A stretch of 64,000 bases of DNA from Fistularia commersonii (lineage: Eukaryota; Chordata; Actinopteri; Syngnathiformes; Fistulariidae), in contig JBBMNZ010000013.1 of the NCBI GenBank assembly GCA_037954325.1, positions 9,358,501-9,422,500 of the forward strand, in the 5' to 3' direction. This document shows, piece after piece, positions 24,563 through 38,414 of the stretch (within the stretch, counting starts at the first letter, position 1; each line of letters opens with the position of its first letter). Both the position numbers and the translations under genes were made by a program. The notes under the pieces were generated by a model. That model made no database searches. It was not told where the DNA came from and was given only the letters and a program-made list of their open reading frames with translations.

Positions 24563-25628
24563 CATATTTTATCTTATCACCATTTATCCATTTTGTTATT
24601 TTCCGATTTCTCACAATCATGATTCTTAATTGGGTTCTCCTGCTGCCTTTCACTCTTTGCTATGCTTCAGTGACCTGGGATTTTGTGGCACTTTCTTCCC
24701 ATCACAAGTCTACAACCATGTGCGCTTTCAATAATTCAAGGTACCCTGTCTCTACACTTAAAATAAAGCTAATGCCAAACCCTTGCACAAGAATAAAGCT
24801 TTAAAATGTTTAATAAAAAAAATTAAAACATGAAAATATAGCATAAAAATAAATCTATAGAAAGCCTCTGGTTTTCTTTTTAATCAGGTACAAATTGGAG
24901 TTTGTTGATTTTCACAAGCTTCATCCTGCTATTATCAGCAATTAATTTTTGAATATTAAAAGCCAGTGTTTTTCTACATAGGGTTTACACAATTACAGAA
25001 TGTCTCAGATCTGGTCAGCCAGTCTATATATTCTTGGGATTTCTGATCCTTTCTCATATTTAGCCACTAATCTAGCCACAACCTCAGCATCTGCCATCCC
25101 CCACAGAAGTAGTTGAAGACTTAAAAAAACCTGTATCACGTATTTGTTGACATAATTCAAACAAGAACCCACTGTTTTTCTTAAGATAAAAGCAGTCTGT
25201 CATATTATGTGAAATCTGGGTAAAGCAAAACTACATTTTGCATCCATTGATATCACAATACAGATCCTTTTTTGTTGGCTATAAAGTCCATTTTATTAGG
25301 AATACTGTTATGCTGTGTTTCCCTTGATATTATTACAAATATTGTACAAACTTAGCATTTCCATATTAATGCAATGATAATGACAACTATATTTTGTTAC
25401 TGTCAAAGGAAAGCCAAAGCTAAATGGATTGTCATTGAAAAAAGCATTATCAAGACTTATGAATTCAATAAAATTAGTCGAATTAAATTTCAAATAAATC
25501 TGGTGTGCCCCAAAATTAGAAAACTGATTTTCTGGCTGAAATTCAATTTCAAAGCAAAGAAGTGCAGCTTGCCTTTCATGAATTGTATTGCCACACATGT
25601 AACAGTTTTGACAATGTAGTAATTTCCT

Positions 25629-26545
25629 ATGACTTTCCTCTGTCATACCAATTGCACATTTCACCGATGTCTTAGAGCTCTCATACATTTCCTGCACCTC
25701 TCAAACTATTTCTCTGCCAACTCCTCACCCAGTACCACTGCTCATATGGTTTTTCTAGATCTAGAGAGGCACAGTGGAGCCTTCTTTGACCTTTTTTGGT
25801 ATTCATTATCAACATTCCCAAAGCAAATACTGCTTCTGTAGTGCTTTCTATGCATGAAAACATACTGCTGTTCACAATGTTTACTTCTGCCCTTTGCCTC
25901 ACTTACGCCATTCTTTCCCATGACTCATTGTGTGGCTCATCAACTTTATTTCTCTGTAGGTACTACAACTCTGCACATTTCCCAATTTTCCTGCACCAAC
26001 ATGTCCATTGAGGTCTGCACTAATTAACACATTCACCTTTGGGAATATTCCGCATCACCTCATCAAATTCACTCCAGAATTTTCTCCTCTTTTAATTTGC
26101 ATCTTGTTAGTTGTACATAACTTGAGCATCACACCTTCAATTCTAGCTTCAGACTCAGCAGTCTGTCTGATACTCTTTCCCCCCCAGTGCATTCCTAGCA
26201 TCCTCCTTCAAGATAACGTCTTTGTAATTTCTCTTCCTATCAATACCATAATAGAACAGCAGAAATCTTGCTGCTAAGGTTCAAGCCTTGCAACCTTTCC
26301 ACCATGTTCCCTTGACACACAATACATACAGCCTCCTCAGCTGCATTGTGTAAACAATTTTTCCAGCTTTTCCTGTCATTGTCCCAACATTCAAAGTCCC
26401 TTGTGCCAGTCGTAGGCTGTCGACTTCTCTCTTTACTGACAGATACGGCTTCCTCCTCTCCCTCTTTGATTCCGAGTAGCCCAATTTCCAATGGTAGGTT
26501 ATCAGCACTAGCGGTTGCTGTTTTTAACCTTTGCCTCAACTGACC
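25629..26545 (-). mobile_element. RTE LINE relic, minus strand, internally deleted
   Basis: From high to low coordinates: near the ORF start (26545-26490), the endonuclease 'TLNVGTMTGK' segment (about 26390), further endonuclease with decayed sites, then a jump at about 25985 to the RT (AFALGML and DLE-Y, MYESS--SVKCAIGMTE) ending near 25629. Roughly the linker and N-terminal RT are missing, and so are the 3' RT half and 3' UTR. Frameshifts are frequent. It abuts a Tc1 relic on its right. Confidence 0.8.
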
Positions 26546-26589
26546 AAAATTCACCTAATATATTCATGAAACCATTTGAAAGCAAATAG

Positions 26590-27693
26590 TCATTTTACAA
26601 TGACTGCCATTCATGGAGTCAGTCAGTGTCTTGATCTGGTCAGAATCAACCTTGGTGCAGCCGCAACCACAGCCTCCCAGAGACTGTTCAGAGGGGTGTA
26701 CTGTTCATCTTCACTGGTAATTTCCTACTTAAGAAAGGCCCAAATATTCTCAATAGGGTTTAAGTCAGGGGAAGAAGGGGGCCATGTCATTATTTTTTCA
26801 TTGTTAAGGCCTTTACTGGCCGTCCGCGTAGTGGAGTACATGTGATGAAGCCTAAAAATAAGTCTTGAAGGATGCAGACTTTTCCAGTACCACTGCTTGA
26901 AGAAGGCATCTTCTAAAAATTGGCAGTAGGTCTGAGAGTTGATTTTGAGTCCAGTTTCAACGTGAAAAGCTCCAACTAGCTATTTGATAATACCTGCTTA
27001 TACCAATACAACACCTCCACCTTGCTGGTGTCTGAGTCGAAGTGGATCTCTGTGTCCGTTACTGATCCAACCCAAGCCCATCCATCTGGTCCGTCAAGAG
27101 TCACTCTCATTTCATCGGTCCACAAAACCTTTGAAAAATCTGCCTTCAGATATTTCTTGGCCCATTCTTGACGTCTCAACTTGTGTGTCTTGTCCAGAGG
27201 TGGTCAGGTTTCAGCCTTTCTTACCTTGGCCATGTCTCTGAGAACTTGAACACCATGTACCTTCTTGGCAGTCCAGGTAGGCTGCAGTTGTGGAATATGG
27301 CAGCACTGGAGGATAATGGGTTCCTTGTAGCTTCATGTTTGATCCTTCTCAAATCTTTGGTGGTTAACTTGTGTCTTTTCTTCTCAATACGTTTCTTGTG
27401 ACCCTGTTGACTATTTGCAACAAAACATTGTTCTGTGATTGTGCCCCTATATCTTTGATATTTCCAGAGTGCATCACCCCTCTGAAACACTTTTTACAAT
27501 TTTTGACTTTTCGGTGTCAGTTTAATCTCTTTTCGATCTCCTAAGGCCACACCGCCCCTCGTTACACAAAGTCACATCACCTGATATGGATTAAATCCAA
27601 AAAAATTCAAGTTTATACAGTTTGGAGTTGGAAATTATTGCATAAAATGAAATGGTCAAAATAATCATTTGTCCAACAATTGTGCACACAGTG
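26590..27693 (-). mobile_element. Tc1/mariner transposon relic with broken transposase
   Basis: The minus strand shows a transposase in pieces: HTH region with NSQQGHKKRIEKKRHKLTTK and NPLSSSAAIF (27490-27221), the catalytic-core segment KVLWTDEMRVTLDGPDGWAW (about 27110), and PDLNPIENIW with the catalytic Glu (about 26760). Frameshifts separate the pieces. The outer end is intact: the reverse of the right terminus begins CACTGTGTGCACAATTGTTG next to TA at 27694-27695, as in a widespread fish Tc1 family. The opposite inverted repeat is missing. Confidence 0.85.
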
Positions 27694-28621
27694 TACATTC
27701 CATTTCAGTTGGGCCTTTTTTCCCATTGTAATTATATCATAAAGGTGATTTTCAGATTTGTCATCATTGGCCCATAATCGAGAAAAATAAATATGTCAAA
27801 ACATTTTGGCAAAAGCCTTGCCACTCTATCGTCAACCCCTCCACCCATCCCTCCCTATCCCAGACACTCTGTCTTAAATCTCTCTCACCAACCAGCTTGA
27901 CATATCCACAACTGTTCGTTCTCAGAGCCTAATGTTAGTGCTCTCATCTGATGTCCCGAATGTCTCCCCTCCACTTTCCCTCTTCATCATCATGACACCT
28001 TTCTTCAACTCCCCTTGTTTGACATTACTTTGTTTAACGGGGCCACCATGGAAGTACAACTCTATCAAAGATCAGTTGACCTGCAATTAACCATCACACT
28101 CCTCATTTGTTATTTGAAACTATGGGCCTATGGATGCAGGGATAAATTAGTTCTTTGTCTCAGTGCTGTAAACAGAAGTATGATATAATCAGCCAATAGA
28201 ATTATCTTTATTTTAGTACTATAAAGAAGCCTTCTGCTCAGACTCTTTTCATTTTAACATACTCTGCTGATCTTTGATTCCTCAAGAAATTTTTTGGCAG
28301 AAAATAGTGTAAATACGAAATGAACCTCAGAGAGCCCAATTCAGCATTTGCAATAGTTTGACTTTGCCAATGCTTCCATATGAGAATCTAATTTCCAGGG
28401 TAATTTGGCATCAAGCTTTATAAGACTATAACTCGTGTTTAAATTGATGTGCTACGCTTATAATTTGAAGCTTTTCTAGATTTGCCAAAAAAAGTAATGA
28501 ACATCCATAGTGTGATTACAATAGAAAAGCACATTATTTTCAGTCTGAACTTAGAAATGTGTGACTTGTGTGTAAGCAAGCAGGCAAGCAAACCATAAGC
28601 AAAGCTTATAGAGATAGATAT

Positions 28622-29489
28622 TAGGGATGGGACTTAATAAAAAAAATAAATAAAAAATTAAAAAAATAATGAATTAGAGGGTTTCTAATTAATCTATTGA
28701 AATGTATCAAATTTTGCATTTAGTATTTGACTCAAGAAAAAAAGACATTTAATTTTGTTAGATTAATGAATCAATATACATGAGCTTTAATTTCAGAATC
28801 GTGTTTATGTCACCATCAGTCTATGACACAGACCAATAGACGAGTGCCCCCTTCAACATGGCCAATTGTACTTTTACTTTCATTATCATGTTATCCTTTT
28901 GGATTTGTTTTTTTATGTTTTTATATCATCTTTCTAGATTTCAGTTAATAATTCTCATCAACTGTCAATCATCAGCGCCTCATGTAACCCTTTCTATTCT
29001 ATCATGAAAAAGAGAGTGGTCAACAGTCAACGGCGATCCATCCCACCAGTGAGTTTGTCACATATCCAACAGGAACATTTGCAACTCGTGTGGTGAAGTG
29101 TTGACTGGAGAAACTCTGCTTGCTCGTACTTGCAATGCTTTTACCTTTTCTTTCGCCGGAAAGTTATCAAGACCAACCTGCATACTAGCCCCAACATAGT
29201 GATCAGGTGGTAATGGAGACTGGGGGGGTTCTCCTGTTATACGCAGGTTCAGCATGCTTCTTTTTAGTTCCATCTAGACGTTTCTTTTGTTAAAATTTCC
29301 CTTCAACCAGTGTAGTCTTATCAGCTTCGTCCATGACACAGTGCATCAGTGTAATCAGTCGACGAGGATTTAATGCGCTGTGAAACATTTCAGGATGTGA
29401 ACTATAGTGCAATTAAAATGTTTTAATCTTCTTAAAATGTAATTTTGCTCTGTAACTAATTGCAATTAATGAGTTAGGTCCCATTCCTA
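28622..29489. mobile_element. hAT-like DNA element, 868 bp
   Basis: The left end is TAGGGATGGGACTTAA and the reverse of the right end is TAGGAATGGGACCTAA. Flanking 8-mers are atagatat and ataaatac (six of eight match), consistent with an aged hAT duplication. Inside, the minus strand has a 71-codon open stretch at 29058-29273. In another frame of the same region HCKYEQAEF can be read, faintly like a BED zinc finger, but this is weak. No complete transposase. Confidence 0.65.
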
Positions 29490-30295
29490 ATAAATACAAA
29501 TTGTGTTTGGGAAAGTGACGAACCAAGTCATCCACAACTAGTTACATTATACTTCAACAGATTTTTGTTTGAAAAGCGGTAACTTGTTATTTTAAATGCG
29601 TATAATACAAGCAATATCCATTATCATGATTTGAACATTTTTAAATGACCATCATAACAGGTCATACATCAGAACACAGTGGCCTCAATTGAAATATCAA
29701 GCCAAGTGAGTGGCAAACCACAAGTTAAAATTCCACCATGGCTGTTCATTTTGAAGTTTTCCCGTGACATTTGAACATTGAAACAATATTAAAAACCTTT
29801 GCCATCAGATGTGGTTTTCCCCGATTATGACTGGCTATGTTTTCTTGAACCTTGAGAATTCAAAATTTCAGAGCACTTGGCTTTCTCGTAATCAGGCTGA
29901 CTTGAACCCCAGCACCAAGCAGTGCCCTACCATGAAATGGTTATTACTAATCCATCATTCGGCTTCCATTTACCTAGTTCAACACTCTCACTGCTATCTT
30001 GAAACAACAAAAGTAATTTAAAAAATTGCGTCACATAGGATCCTTTTGTTACTTAAAGTTACCAAAGAAGGGAAATGGGTGTATTTTTCAACCATGTAAA
30101 TCATAGACAGTGAACATTCTGTGGGAATTTTGAGAGGTGCATAAGAGGCCCTTAGTTAAGCTATAAATTGCATCTACAGGTACTTAATATACAAACCTTT
30201 TAGATTCATTTATTATCTTGCAGATGGAAGACCCTCATCATAAATGTACGCGTGCATGCATGCATGTTAGCGTGTGTATACGCATTCAAGATCCA

Positions 30296-30401
<106 letters not shown>

Positions 30402-31947
30402 AGGTGTTAAATAACATTGTTCACTCTCGTAAAGATGTTCAACCCAAGACAGAGTTGTTAAATTGGTCACCATTTTGTTTTTGCTGTTTTTTCACTTTGT
30501 AATTGATTCAAGAAATTCATGTTGTTGTTGACCTAAATGTATTCAAATCTAGCCTCGAAGATTTCGGACTGCCTATTCCTGTATACTTTATAGATGGTAA
30601 GGAACTCTTGTATGCCTTGTTTTTTTTTTCTTCTTTTAATTGGCATAGCCATGACTTTGTTTGCAGCTTAATGAAATTCCCTTCTTGGCTTGATTCCTCC
30701 CTCAAGTGTTTCATTGTGTAAGGAGGGCTAATGGTAGTAATTAAAAGTTAGTCTACCAGATGATTAGAGGTTGTTAAATTCTAATTTCTTGGCTTTGTCT
30801 GAAATAGCATTCCAGGCATTTGTCTTTGCCTTTTTTTGTCTCCACTCGAAGTCAAAACCTGGATTTGGAAAATTCAGATATGTGAATTGAGTTCCATTTT
30901 TATAAATATGAAACCTAAACTCAATTTATATTTTTGGAAACTTAAAGTAATGTGGTTATCTGGGTATTTATTTATTTTCTCTGCCAGGTCAGCAGTGGGA
31001 CTTTTAAAAATATTCGATTAACCTAAGTGGACATTTCTATGGCAGTCTTTGAGTGCATTTGTGCATCAAATGCACCCTCTCAACCTGCCGAGGGTTAAGA
31101 TCAATTCTAAAACTAATTTACAACATTCCTTAAAAAAAATGGATTTTTGTATAAGGACTTAATACTGGCTGTACTGCTTATTTCAGTAAAATTAAGCCAA
31201 AACTTAATAATCAAAATACTTGAATTTTCATGGAGACACTCCAGCTTTCTACCAGGGACAGATGGTCTAAATCGAATTATATCCAATGCATCTGTCAGTC
31301 ATGCTGGGGGAAAAGGTTGAGAACAAAGCAACATGCTGGGCTCTGTGTGTGATGGAAATGTATTTTGTTAATTTATTTGTTTCTTTTTTTTTTTTTTTAC
31401 AATGCCAGTGGGTCCTAATAAATTATATTATGTTGTTCCAAACCATTGTGAGAAGTGGTTTTAAGTAGTCATTAGATGTTTTTGTCTGTCATAAGGTCTG
31501 TTTTGATTGCTGTGCCAGGATCTCACGGGAATCTAATGAATTACTCCGCCATGAGAGAAAACATGATGCACTGAAATACTGCAATGACTTCTATTCTCAA
31601 ACCTTTATTAATGGCACCACCAAACCATTATAGCTCAAGAAAAAACAGCTTAAAAAGTGCCTTAGTTTATATATATAAAATTATGAACCTGTAGTGCCTA
31701 TGCGCTCCAAAGCCAGAGTAATAATCCAGACAAAAAGCCCAAGCACTAGTCGTAAAAATCATGAGGCACTCTGAGCTTTAAAATGGAATTCGAACTGCTC
31801 TTATTCCATATTTGAAGTTTCTGCCCAAACATATAGCATCTCTAGATGTGTAATTGCATCTACTCATCAATTTGCATTTTGCCATTCCTTTTGCACAACC
31901 CTGTTTTTATTCTTTTTTTTTTAATGCAAAGTCCTAAATTCATGTCC

Positions 31948-31950
<3 letters not shown>

Positions 31951-31979
<29 letters not shown>
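31951..31979. repeat. (AT)n microsatellite
   Basis: About 14 AT units. Confidence 0.95.
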
Positions 31980-31983
<4 letters not shown>

Positions 31984-32699
31984 TCATATTGTGTGAATAT
32001 TGAGTGGCGATGGGTAGTTAAATAGTAGTGAGAGGATGAGGAAATTGCAAAATGCATTAGTTCTTGTGATGTATGAAAATTGTGGAAATTTTTTGACATT
32101 TCTAGAAATTTGACACCCCAAGTCTGTTTTATTCAACAGAGTGATTTAAAAAGTAGTAGAGATATTGAGATAGAGATACACCTTCAAATGTTCCTTCAAG
32201 TGAAAGTACAAATAGATATGGAAACAACCTTGATTGAAATGATGGGAAATCATTTTTTATCAGCGGTCCGATAATAATGAAAAAAATAAATAAATAGATG
32301 TTGGATGACTGGAAAAATTAAATTGTTTTGAATATTAATCTCAATGTTGCATAGCTGTGAGAAGCAAAATAAGAAAACATGCTGTAACAAACAAACAGTA
32401 ACAAACATGTGCAGCATAGAACCAATGCCATTTTTGCCTCATGACATTTTAATGCTACATTTCATATAAATCTGCATATTGAGACTCAACAGTCATCCAC
32501 CTGGGGCTAAGTGAATTATGTATTCATTTGTAAGTTTTCCTTTTATAAGTTGTCATGAACCTAAAAATTAAAAAAAAAAAAAGGATGAAATCAGTATGGG
32601 AGTCTTAGTTTTTTGAAATCTTGCTCTATTTATAATGTCTCTTGTCACAGTATTGCAACCACCACTCATTAATGTGACAGTATGCGTAAAGGGAACTGC

Positions 32700-32900
32700 C
32701 TGGTTGAATAGGCGTGGCCAGATAAGAACCCTGGCATGTTCACTGAGCTGTTGACATTTCCTCGCTGTGACTCCCCTGGATCTAATTGGCTAGTGCTGAT
32801 AAGATTCCCGTGTTGTAATTGGCGGCTGCTGATAAGAGGCTGTTAGTCAGGAGTAAGTTGAGATGACAACCGCTCAGGAGCCGGTGGGTGGACAAGGCCA
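32700..32900. promoter_or_regulatory. Candidate enhancer: clustered GATA motifs and duplicated module
   Basis: AGATAAG at 32720-32726 lies beside a CACCC/KLF-like ggcgtgg. Two near-identical 22-bp modules, TAATTGG-C----GCTGATAAGA, lie at 32783-32804 and 32816-32837, 33 bp apart. Each joins a TAAT homeodomain core with an inverted CCAAT and a GATA site. The stretch is more GC-rich than its surroundings and is not an obvious repeat. Function is inferred from motifs only. Confidence 0.35.
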
Positions 32901-33939
32901 AATCTGTGGCCTGAAGCTTGGTTTTAATTGATAAATTTCCACTCAAGACAAGGCTTAATAGGATACCATACTTGTATTGTTGTTTTTTTTTTCTTGTGGT
33001 TTAAGATCTGTAGCAAAATGGACATTCCCATTCATCGTAATGTACTTTTTTGAAGGAAGTGTCTAAGTAGTAGTCTTGTACAAGCAGTCTTGTACTAATT
33101 TTCGAACTCTGTATTTTGAATTCTTACTCGAGTTATCAAATGTAAACTTTCAATGGAAAAGATGCAAATTGTACATTTCCCAAGACTGTACTACCTTAAG
33201 AGACCCTTCATATGAATATTGTCAGGTGGAGCCGCCAATCATTCTGACACTTATTGATGGCAAGCAAAAAAATTCTATCTCTTTGTTGACACTTCAGATA
33301 GGTAGCTTCAGATAATAAAGATAATAATTTGACATCACTATCATAGTACTATTTTAAGTTAATTGTTTACATCTTAGTATTAACAATCATTTTTGGTGTT
33401 TGTTGTTTCCTTTCCTTGTTTGTTTTTTTTCTTTTTGTTTTTTTTTTAGTCTTTGACATATAGGTTATTACGGGGTCACCCTGAAAATTATTTTCTGTGT
33501 GCTTTGGCGGCTACAGAGTTAAGCTAATTAAGCCTTTTCTATATGAACTGTTCAGCTGCCGTATCCATTCTTTCATAAGATTAGATATTCTATGAAAGAG
33601 CCACTCTTCCTGTAACCACCTATCTCTATATACACTGAGGTCTTGGTGGCCCTGAGCTGACCATGAAACATTGAATTATTTCCTCCTGGGTACAGCTGAT
33701 TTTGCTTAATCCTTGCCACTTTTCCTTCAATTTCAACATGCTTAAACCTATACTGAGATTAAATGGACATTCCTGCTAATGTAACTAATCGTTGTCAAAT
33801 CTTATCATAGCAGCTGGACTTAGTTTGCCTTCTTGAAGTCGTTTACCTCATTAGAAAGGCCTCTTCAGATGTAATAAATTGCAAGGAGTTTACGGTATAT
33901 AACTTTTTTGTTTGATGTTGGGCATTGATCCAAATATTG

Positions 33940-34265
33940 GTTAATGTCAAACTCCACAACATCCTAAAACAAGCACTGGAGAGCCTTCATAACGTGACTT
34001 TGTGGTCCATTGACACCATAAGGACAAGGGGCACTCACTCCTGTGAAGACAGCAATTTCAACATTTGGCAAGAGAAAGCAGGCTGCTTGATAGGGGAGTA
34101 AAAGAAGCCATCTTTGTCAAACTGGAAAGACTGAAACCAACTGTGTTGAATTCTGTCCAAGGATAGATCAGTGCACAGAAACCAGATCTGTCTGCATCCT
34201 GCAAACTAACTGAGGTGATAATAACCAAAACTGAGCTCCAATGACCATCGCCTGAGCCTCGGTCC
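33940..34265 (+). mobile_element. Penelope-like element relic (C-terminal end)
   Basis: With one frameshift the + strand reads HSCEDSNFNIW and then RGVKEAIFVKLE. This matches the conserved 'EDSNVHIL...ERGVKEAIYVKLE' segment at the end of GIY-YIG-bearing Penelope-like retroelements of fish. The upstream RT is not recognisable. The assignment rests on this one block. Confidence 0.5.
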
Positions 34266-35187
34266 AAGTGAACAAACAGACCTCTCTGCTTTTACAGAAT
34301 CATATTCGCTTCAAAATTACTTATTCAGATACCAAGTCAAGTGAGTCTCTGTAACTCATAACTTTGTCCCCAAAACAATGGACACATAATGACACACATA
34401 TCAGCCCTTTTCAACCCGATTGTTGAAATTCAATGCACTTAATGTAGCTCTCTTAACTTGTGTCCAACCAGTATTTATATACTGGAAATTTAACCGAAGA
34501 AACGTCTTGGATAAAAGGAAAACATCTTCAAGAAGAACAACTAAGTCCAGTTGCCACAACAATATTTCACAACAATTAACCATGACTTGGATGACTGTGG
34601 GAACCGCCATAGACGTATACCGTAGCTTACCCTTATCTGTGTAGGAGTGTAATCCTTTGTTACCGAGATCTTAAATGGAAAAATGTGGTTTCTGTGGGCT
34701 GTGAGTTTCCCAGCAGTCTTTTCCAGCTCACAAACAAGTTGAAGGGTGATCATCCCAAATGTCATCAGCAACATGACTGTGGAGATACGACCACGAGATA
34801 TGATCTTATCAATCATGATAAAATTTTGACCAGGCATAAATAACCCTCATTATTTTGGGGTATTATTTTTTTTAATCCGTTTTGATCCTTGAACCATATT
34901 TTCTTCATACAGTATTTTTTCCTAACTCCCTTCTTCTGTCTTATACCACCTTAGGTTGGTCTGGTTGTTTCCAATGAACTGAGAGGTATTATTTTCCGTT
35001 GTTTGTCACACACAATGGTATAGAGCTGGTGTTTTTTTCTTATTATTTGGCTTGATCTTGCGGAAGTTATTAAGATCATGTTATTGGTTAATGGAATGCC
35101 TAAGAAGCTTTGCTTGGCAGACCAATGACTTCATGTGAAATCTTGCTGCAGTCCCCAGAGCTTGTCTAATGGATGAGATGGGTATGT

Positions 35188-35338
<151 letters not shown>

Positions 35339-36109
35339 GCACAAGCTGTATAAAGGCATTTCTCTAAGGCTCCACGTATTCTGTTGATGGTAAGGAATGC
35401 GAAACGGTTTCCATGTATGAAATGACAGAGTAGTTTTCTTTCCAATGACATCTCAATAAAAGGGAAGAAATCAAGTGTAAATAATGTTTAAGTTACTTTC
35501 CTAGCCGTCAGATGATCAATTCCACCCCTTCCTTTTAGCTGACATGCAGTGTATTGACCTACAACAGCTGTATAGATCAGATCATGAAAAATAAAACTCC
35601 AATTATTGCTTATTTGAAATGGTTATGCTCATGAGAAACTATTTAAATAGCCCTCCTGTCTAACATTCATTCTATGTTCTGAGTTTAAATTGAAACAAAT
35701 CTGTCTTCACTCAGCCAGTCAATTTTTTTGGTATACATTCTTTTTTTAATTTAACACATATGTGCACATACAACTTTTCACCCATTCATTTAATTCATTC
35801 TGCACATCCATATTGAATAAAATAATGCTGTTAAACAAAATATATGGTGTTTCTCTTTCTGCCAGTTCACTTCTAAATATGCGTTTCAAAGTACTCATAA
35901 CATTTTTTGGGCATCTTCTGTGAGATTGATTTGAGCAGAAAAGATTTAATTCTCATATCATGCCTTTAAGGCTGGAACAAATTTTATTTAGTTGATCTAT
36001 GTTGAACTCTGGGATTTTGAAATGTTGGCAAAGACAATCTATCCTGAAGATTTTGATTTTTGGATTGTGTAAAACAATTCTGGAATGTCTTAAATTAAAT
36101 TCAATATTA

Positions 36110-36398
36110 AATAGCGGAGTGGTTAGTGCCTCAGCTTCACAGCACAAAGGACCCTGGTTTGAGTCAAACAAGACTGTTCTGTAGAGTTTGCATGTTCTCC
36201 CTGTGTCTGCGTGGCTTTCTTCCCGCAGTACAAAAACATGCAGGTTAATTGGAAAATATTTGGAAAATTTCCCCAAATGAGTGAGTGATAATACATGTGG
36301 CCCAGCGATTGACTGGTGACCAGTTGACAGCTTGGACAGACTCCAGCATCCCCCTCGATCCTGATTGCAGGATAAGCGGCAGGCGATGGATGGATGGA
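36110..36398 (+). mobile_element. tRNA-headed SINE, full-length-like
   Basis: A box TAGCGGAGTGG at 36112-36122, B box GGTTTGAGTCA at 36156-36166. The body contains 'gtttgcatgttctccctgtg' and 'gattgactggtgaccagttg', and the end is 'gataagcggcaggcgatgga' followed by tgga units. A widespread teleost SINE. Other copies lie at 21300 (minus) and 51722 (minus fragment). Confidence 0.8.
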
Positions 36399-38414
36399 CA
36401 GTCTTATCCCATCAGCACATAAGATGCCAGTCTGTATCGGACTGGTTTTGACTTGGCTGGTAAACACTTTTCTTTTTTTTTTTTAAATAAATCTGCGAGT
36501 TGTTCTGAGTCGTAGTGTTAAGTAATGTTGGCTTTCATTTTAGTCTTAAACTCTTTAGAGATAAACAGACTACTCTGTTAAAGTAGATGAATTAAATTGA
36601 CATATTTTTGAATCACTGCATTGTGAAGAAAATGTGGGATGTCTGTCACTGATGAAGTTTTCTACAGTGTGCTTCAGGGCTCACCCAATTGTTATGACCG
36701 TTAAAAATGTATCGCCCCAAAGATGATGTTATGTGACAAGCTACTTATACATGCACCACATTTATTATTTTTAACAACATAAATAGAGCCCCTCTAACTT
36801 TCTGTAGCTCTGATCTCTTGTTCTGACAGAAACTTCAAAAGAAAAGGCAAAAAAAGATTTAAAGAAAGACTAGATTGTTTTTTTTTTTTCCTTTTTAAAG
36901 CGTGTCAAGATGTCCTTCAGACATCTAGCAACACTTTCAATTTCTGTCCTCTAATTTTACATGGCTCACTGTGTAAAAAGTATGTGCTGAAAGGAAGCAG
37001 CTCCAAGGTTGAATACTGACTTTGGCTTTTTGTGTAATTTAGGATGTAACCATTGGTCTCATTCACAAGAATATGCAAGCATTCAGTGATTGAAAGGTTT
37101 CAGGATTTATTATTGCGATCATCATTTTTATAAAATTTTACTGCAGTGTAGTTATATAATGTTTGTAGCATATGGGCTTTTAAGGTCAGTTAATAGTTGT
37201 TTATCCTACATAGTCACATTATTCAAATAATCAGCAGCTAACTTCCCTCAATATCCTCCTAATTAATAGTTGTTGATAGGTAATAAAATCTGATGTTCTT
37301 GTAATGGTAATGTGTGTTTTACATAGGAGGTGCTTGAAAGATAGTCCATCAAGCTCAGGTTTTTCTCCTATTATGTGGGAGGAGAGATACACTAAGTGAG
37401 AAGAGTTACGACTTGCATTTTTCAGGGATACTTTTAATTGCAATGCATTACTTGAATGTGAAAAGTTCATGCAGCCAGTGACTTAGTCAATTATCTGAAA
37501 TCCAACTAAGTTTAAGTGATTTGACAGAAAATGTTTAGTATTTCTGTTGTAACTGCTGTCTCATAGCCAGTCAGATAAGAGGTGTAAAAGGCATATTAAA
37601 TAAAAATATTGACACCCAAAAGAAAGCAGAATTGAGCAGCTGGATTCAAAGTTTTTTTTTTTTATTTTTTTTTTATTACTATTACTTGTATTGTTGGATC
37701 CTTGAGTGGTCAACCTTTCCCAATGTGTGTTTTCCATTCAAATTGTGTGTGTTTGTGGATGTGTGCCCAATGTTTTATACTATAGCATCTATCCTCTTTC
37801 TTTTGCTCTACTGTATTCTCTCTGGAACTTTGGAGAGCATAACTACTGACAAAGCTGTTGAGGAAATTAATCAGGCCCTCAGAGCTTCCCACTTAGTGAC
37901 TCAAGGGAGTGTGAGAGGAAGTAACATCCCTTTCTTCCGCTTCTTGCCTTGTTTGTATTGAAATGCTTGACATTGAAAGCTGGAGAGTTGTACTTATGTT
38001 TCTGAAATATTGAACACAAATCTCGATTAGGCAAACTAAAAAACCCTACAGAATGTAGGAAAAAAAAAAAACTATAAAACAACAGAAGAGCAATCCCATT
38101 CATTCTTGCTTTCATACCTGGCATGAACAGCCTGAACATTTTTTAATTAAAATCTGTGGCTTTTTAAAACGTTATGACATAAATTATCCTTCAGTTTATG
38201 AAGGTTAAAATGTATGAATGCTCAAGCTAAGGAAATTGAGGTTTATCCTCAACAATTCAGCAATTACAGTGAGGCATCCAGCTTCATGCCAGCTGAAAAA
38301 TGTACCTGCCCAGATCTATAAATTGACAGATGAATCTGAAACTGTGTGGATTTTAGTATCAATTCTTGTTTTTCTCCTCTCTGGAGTTTTCCTTCTTCAT
38401 GATCATACAAACTA

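Noticed and set aside
37632..37961. 109-codon stretch with a protein-like end (TDKAVEEINQALRASHLVTQ)
   Set aside because: Starts in a poly-T translation (F/Y run); splice sites around the attractive part are poor.
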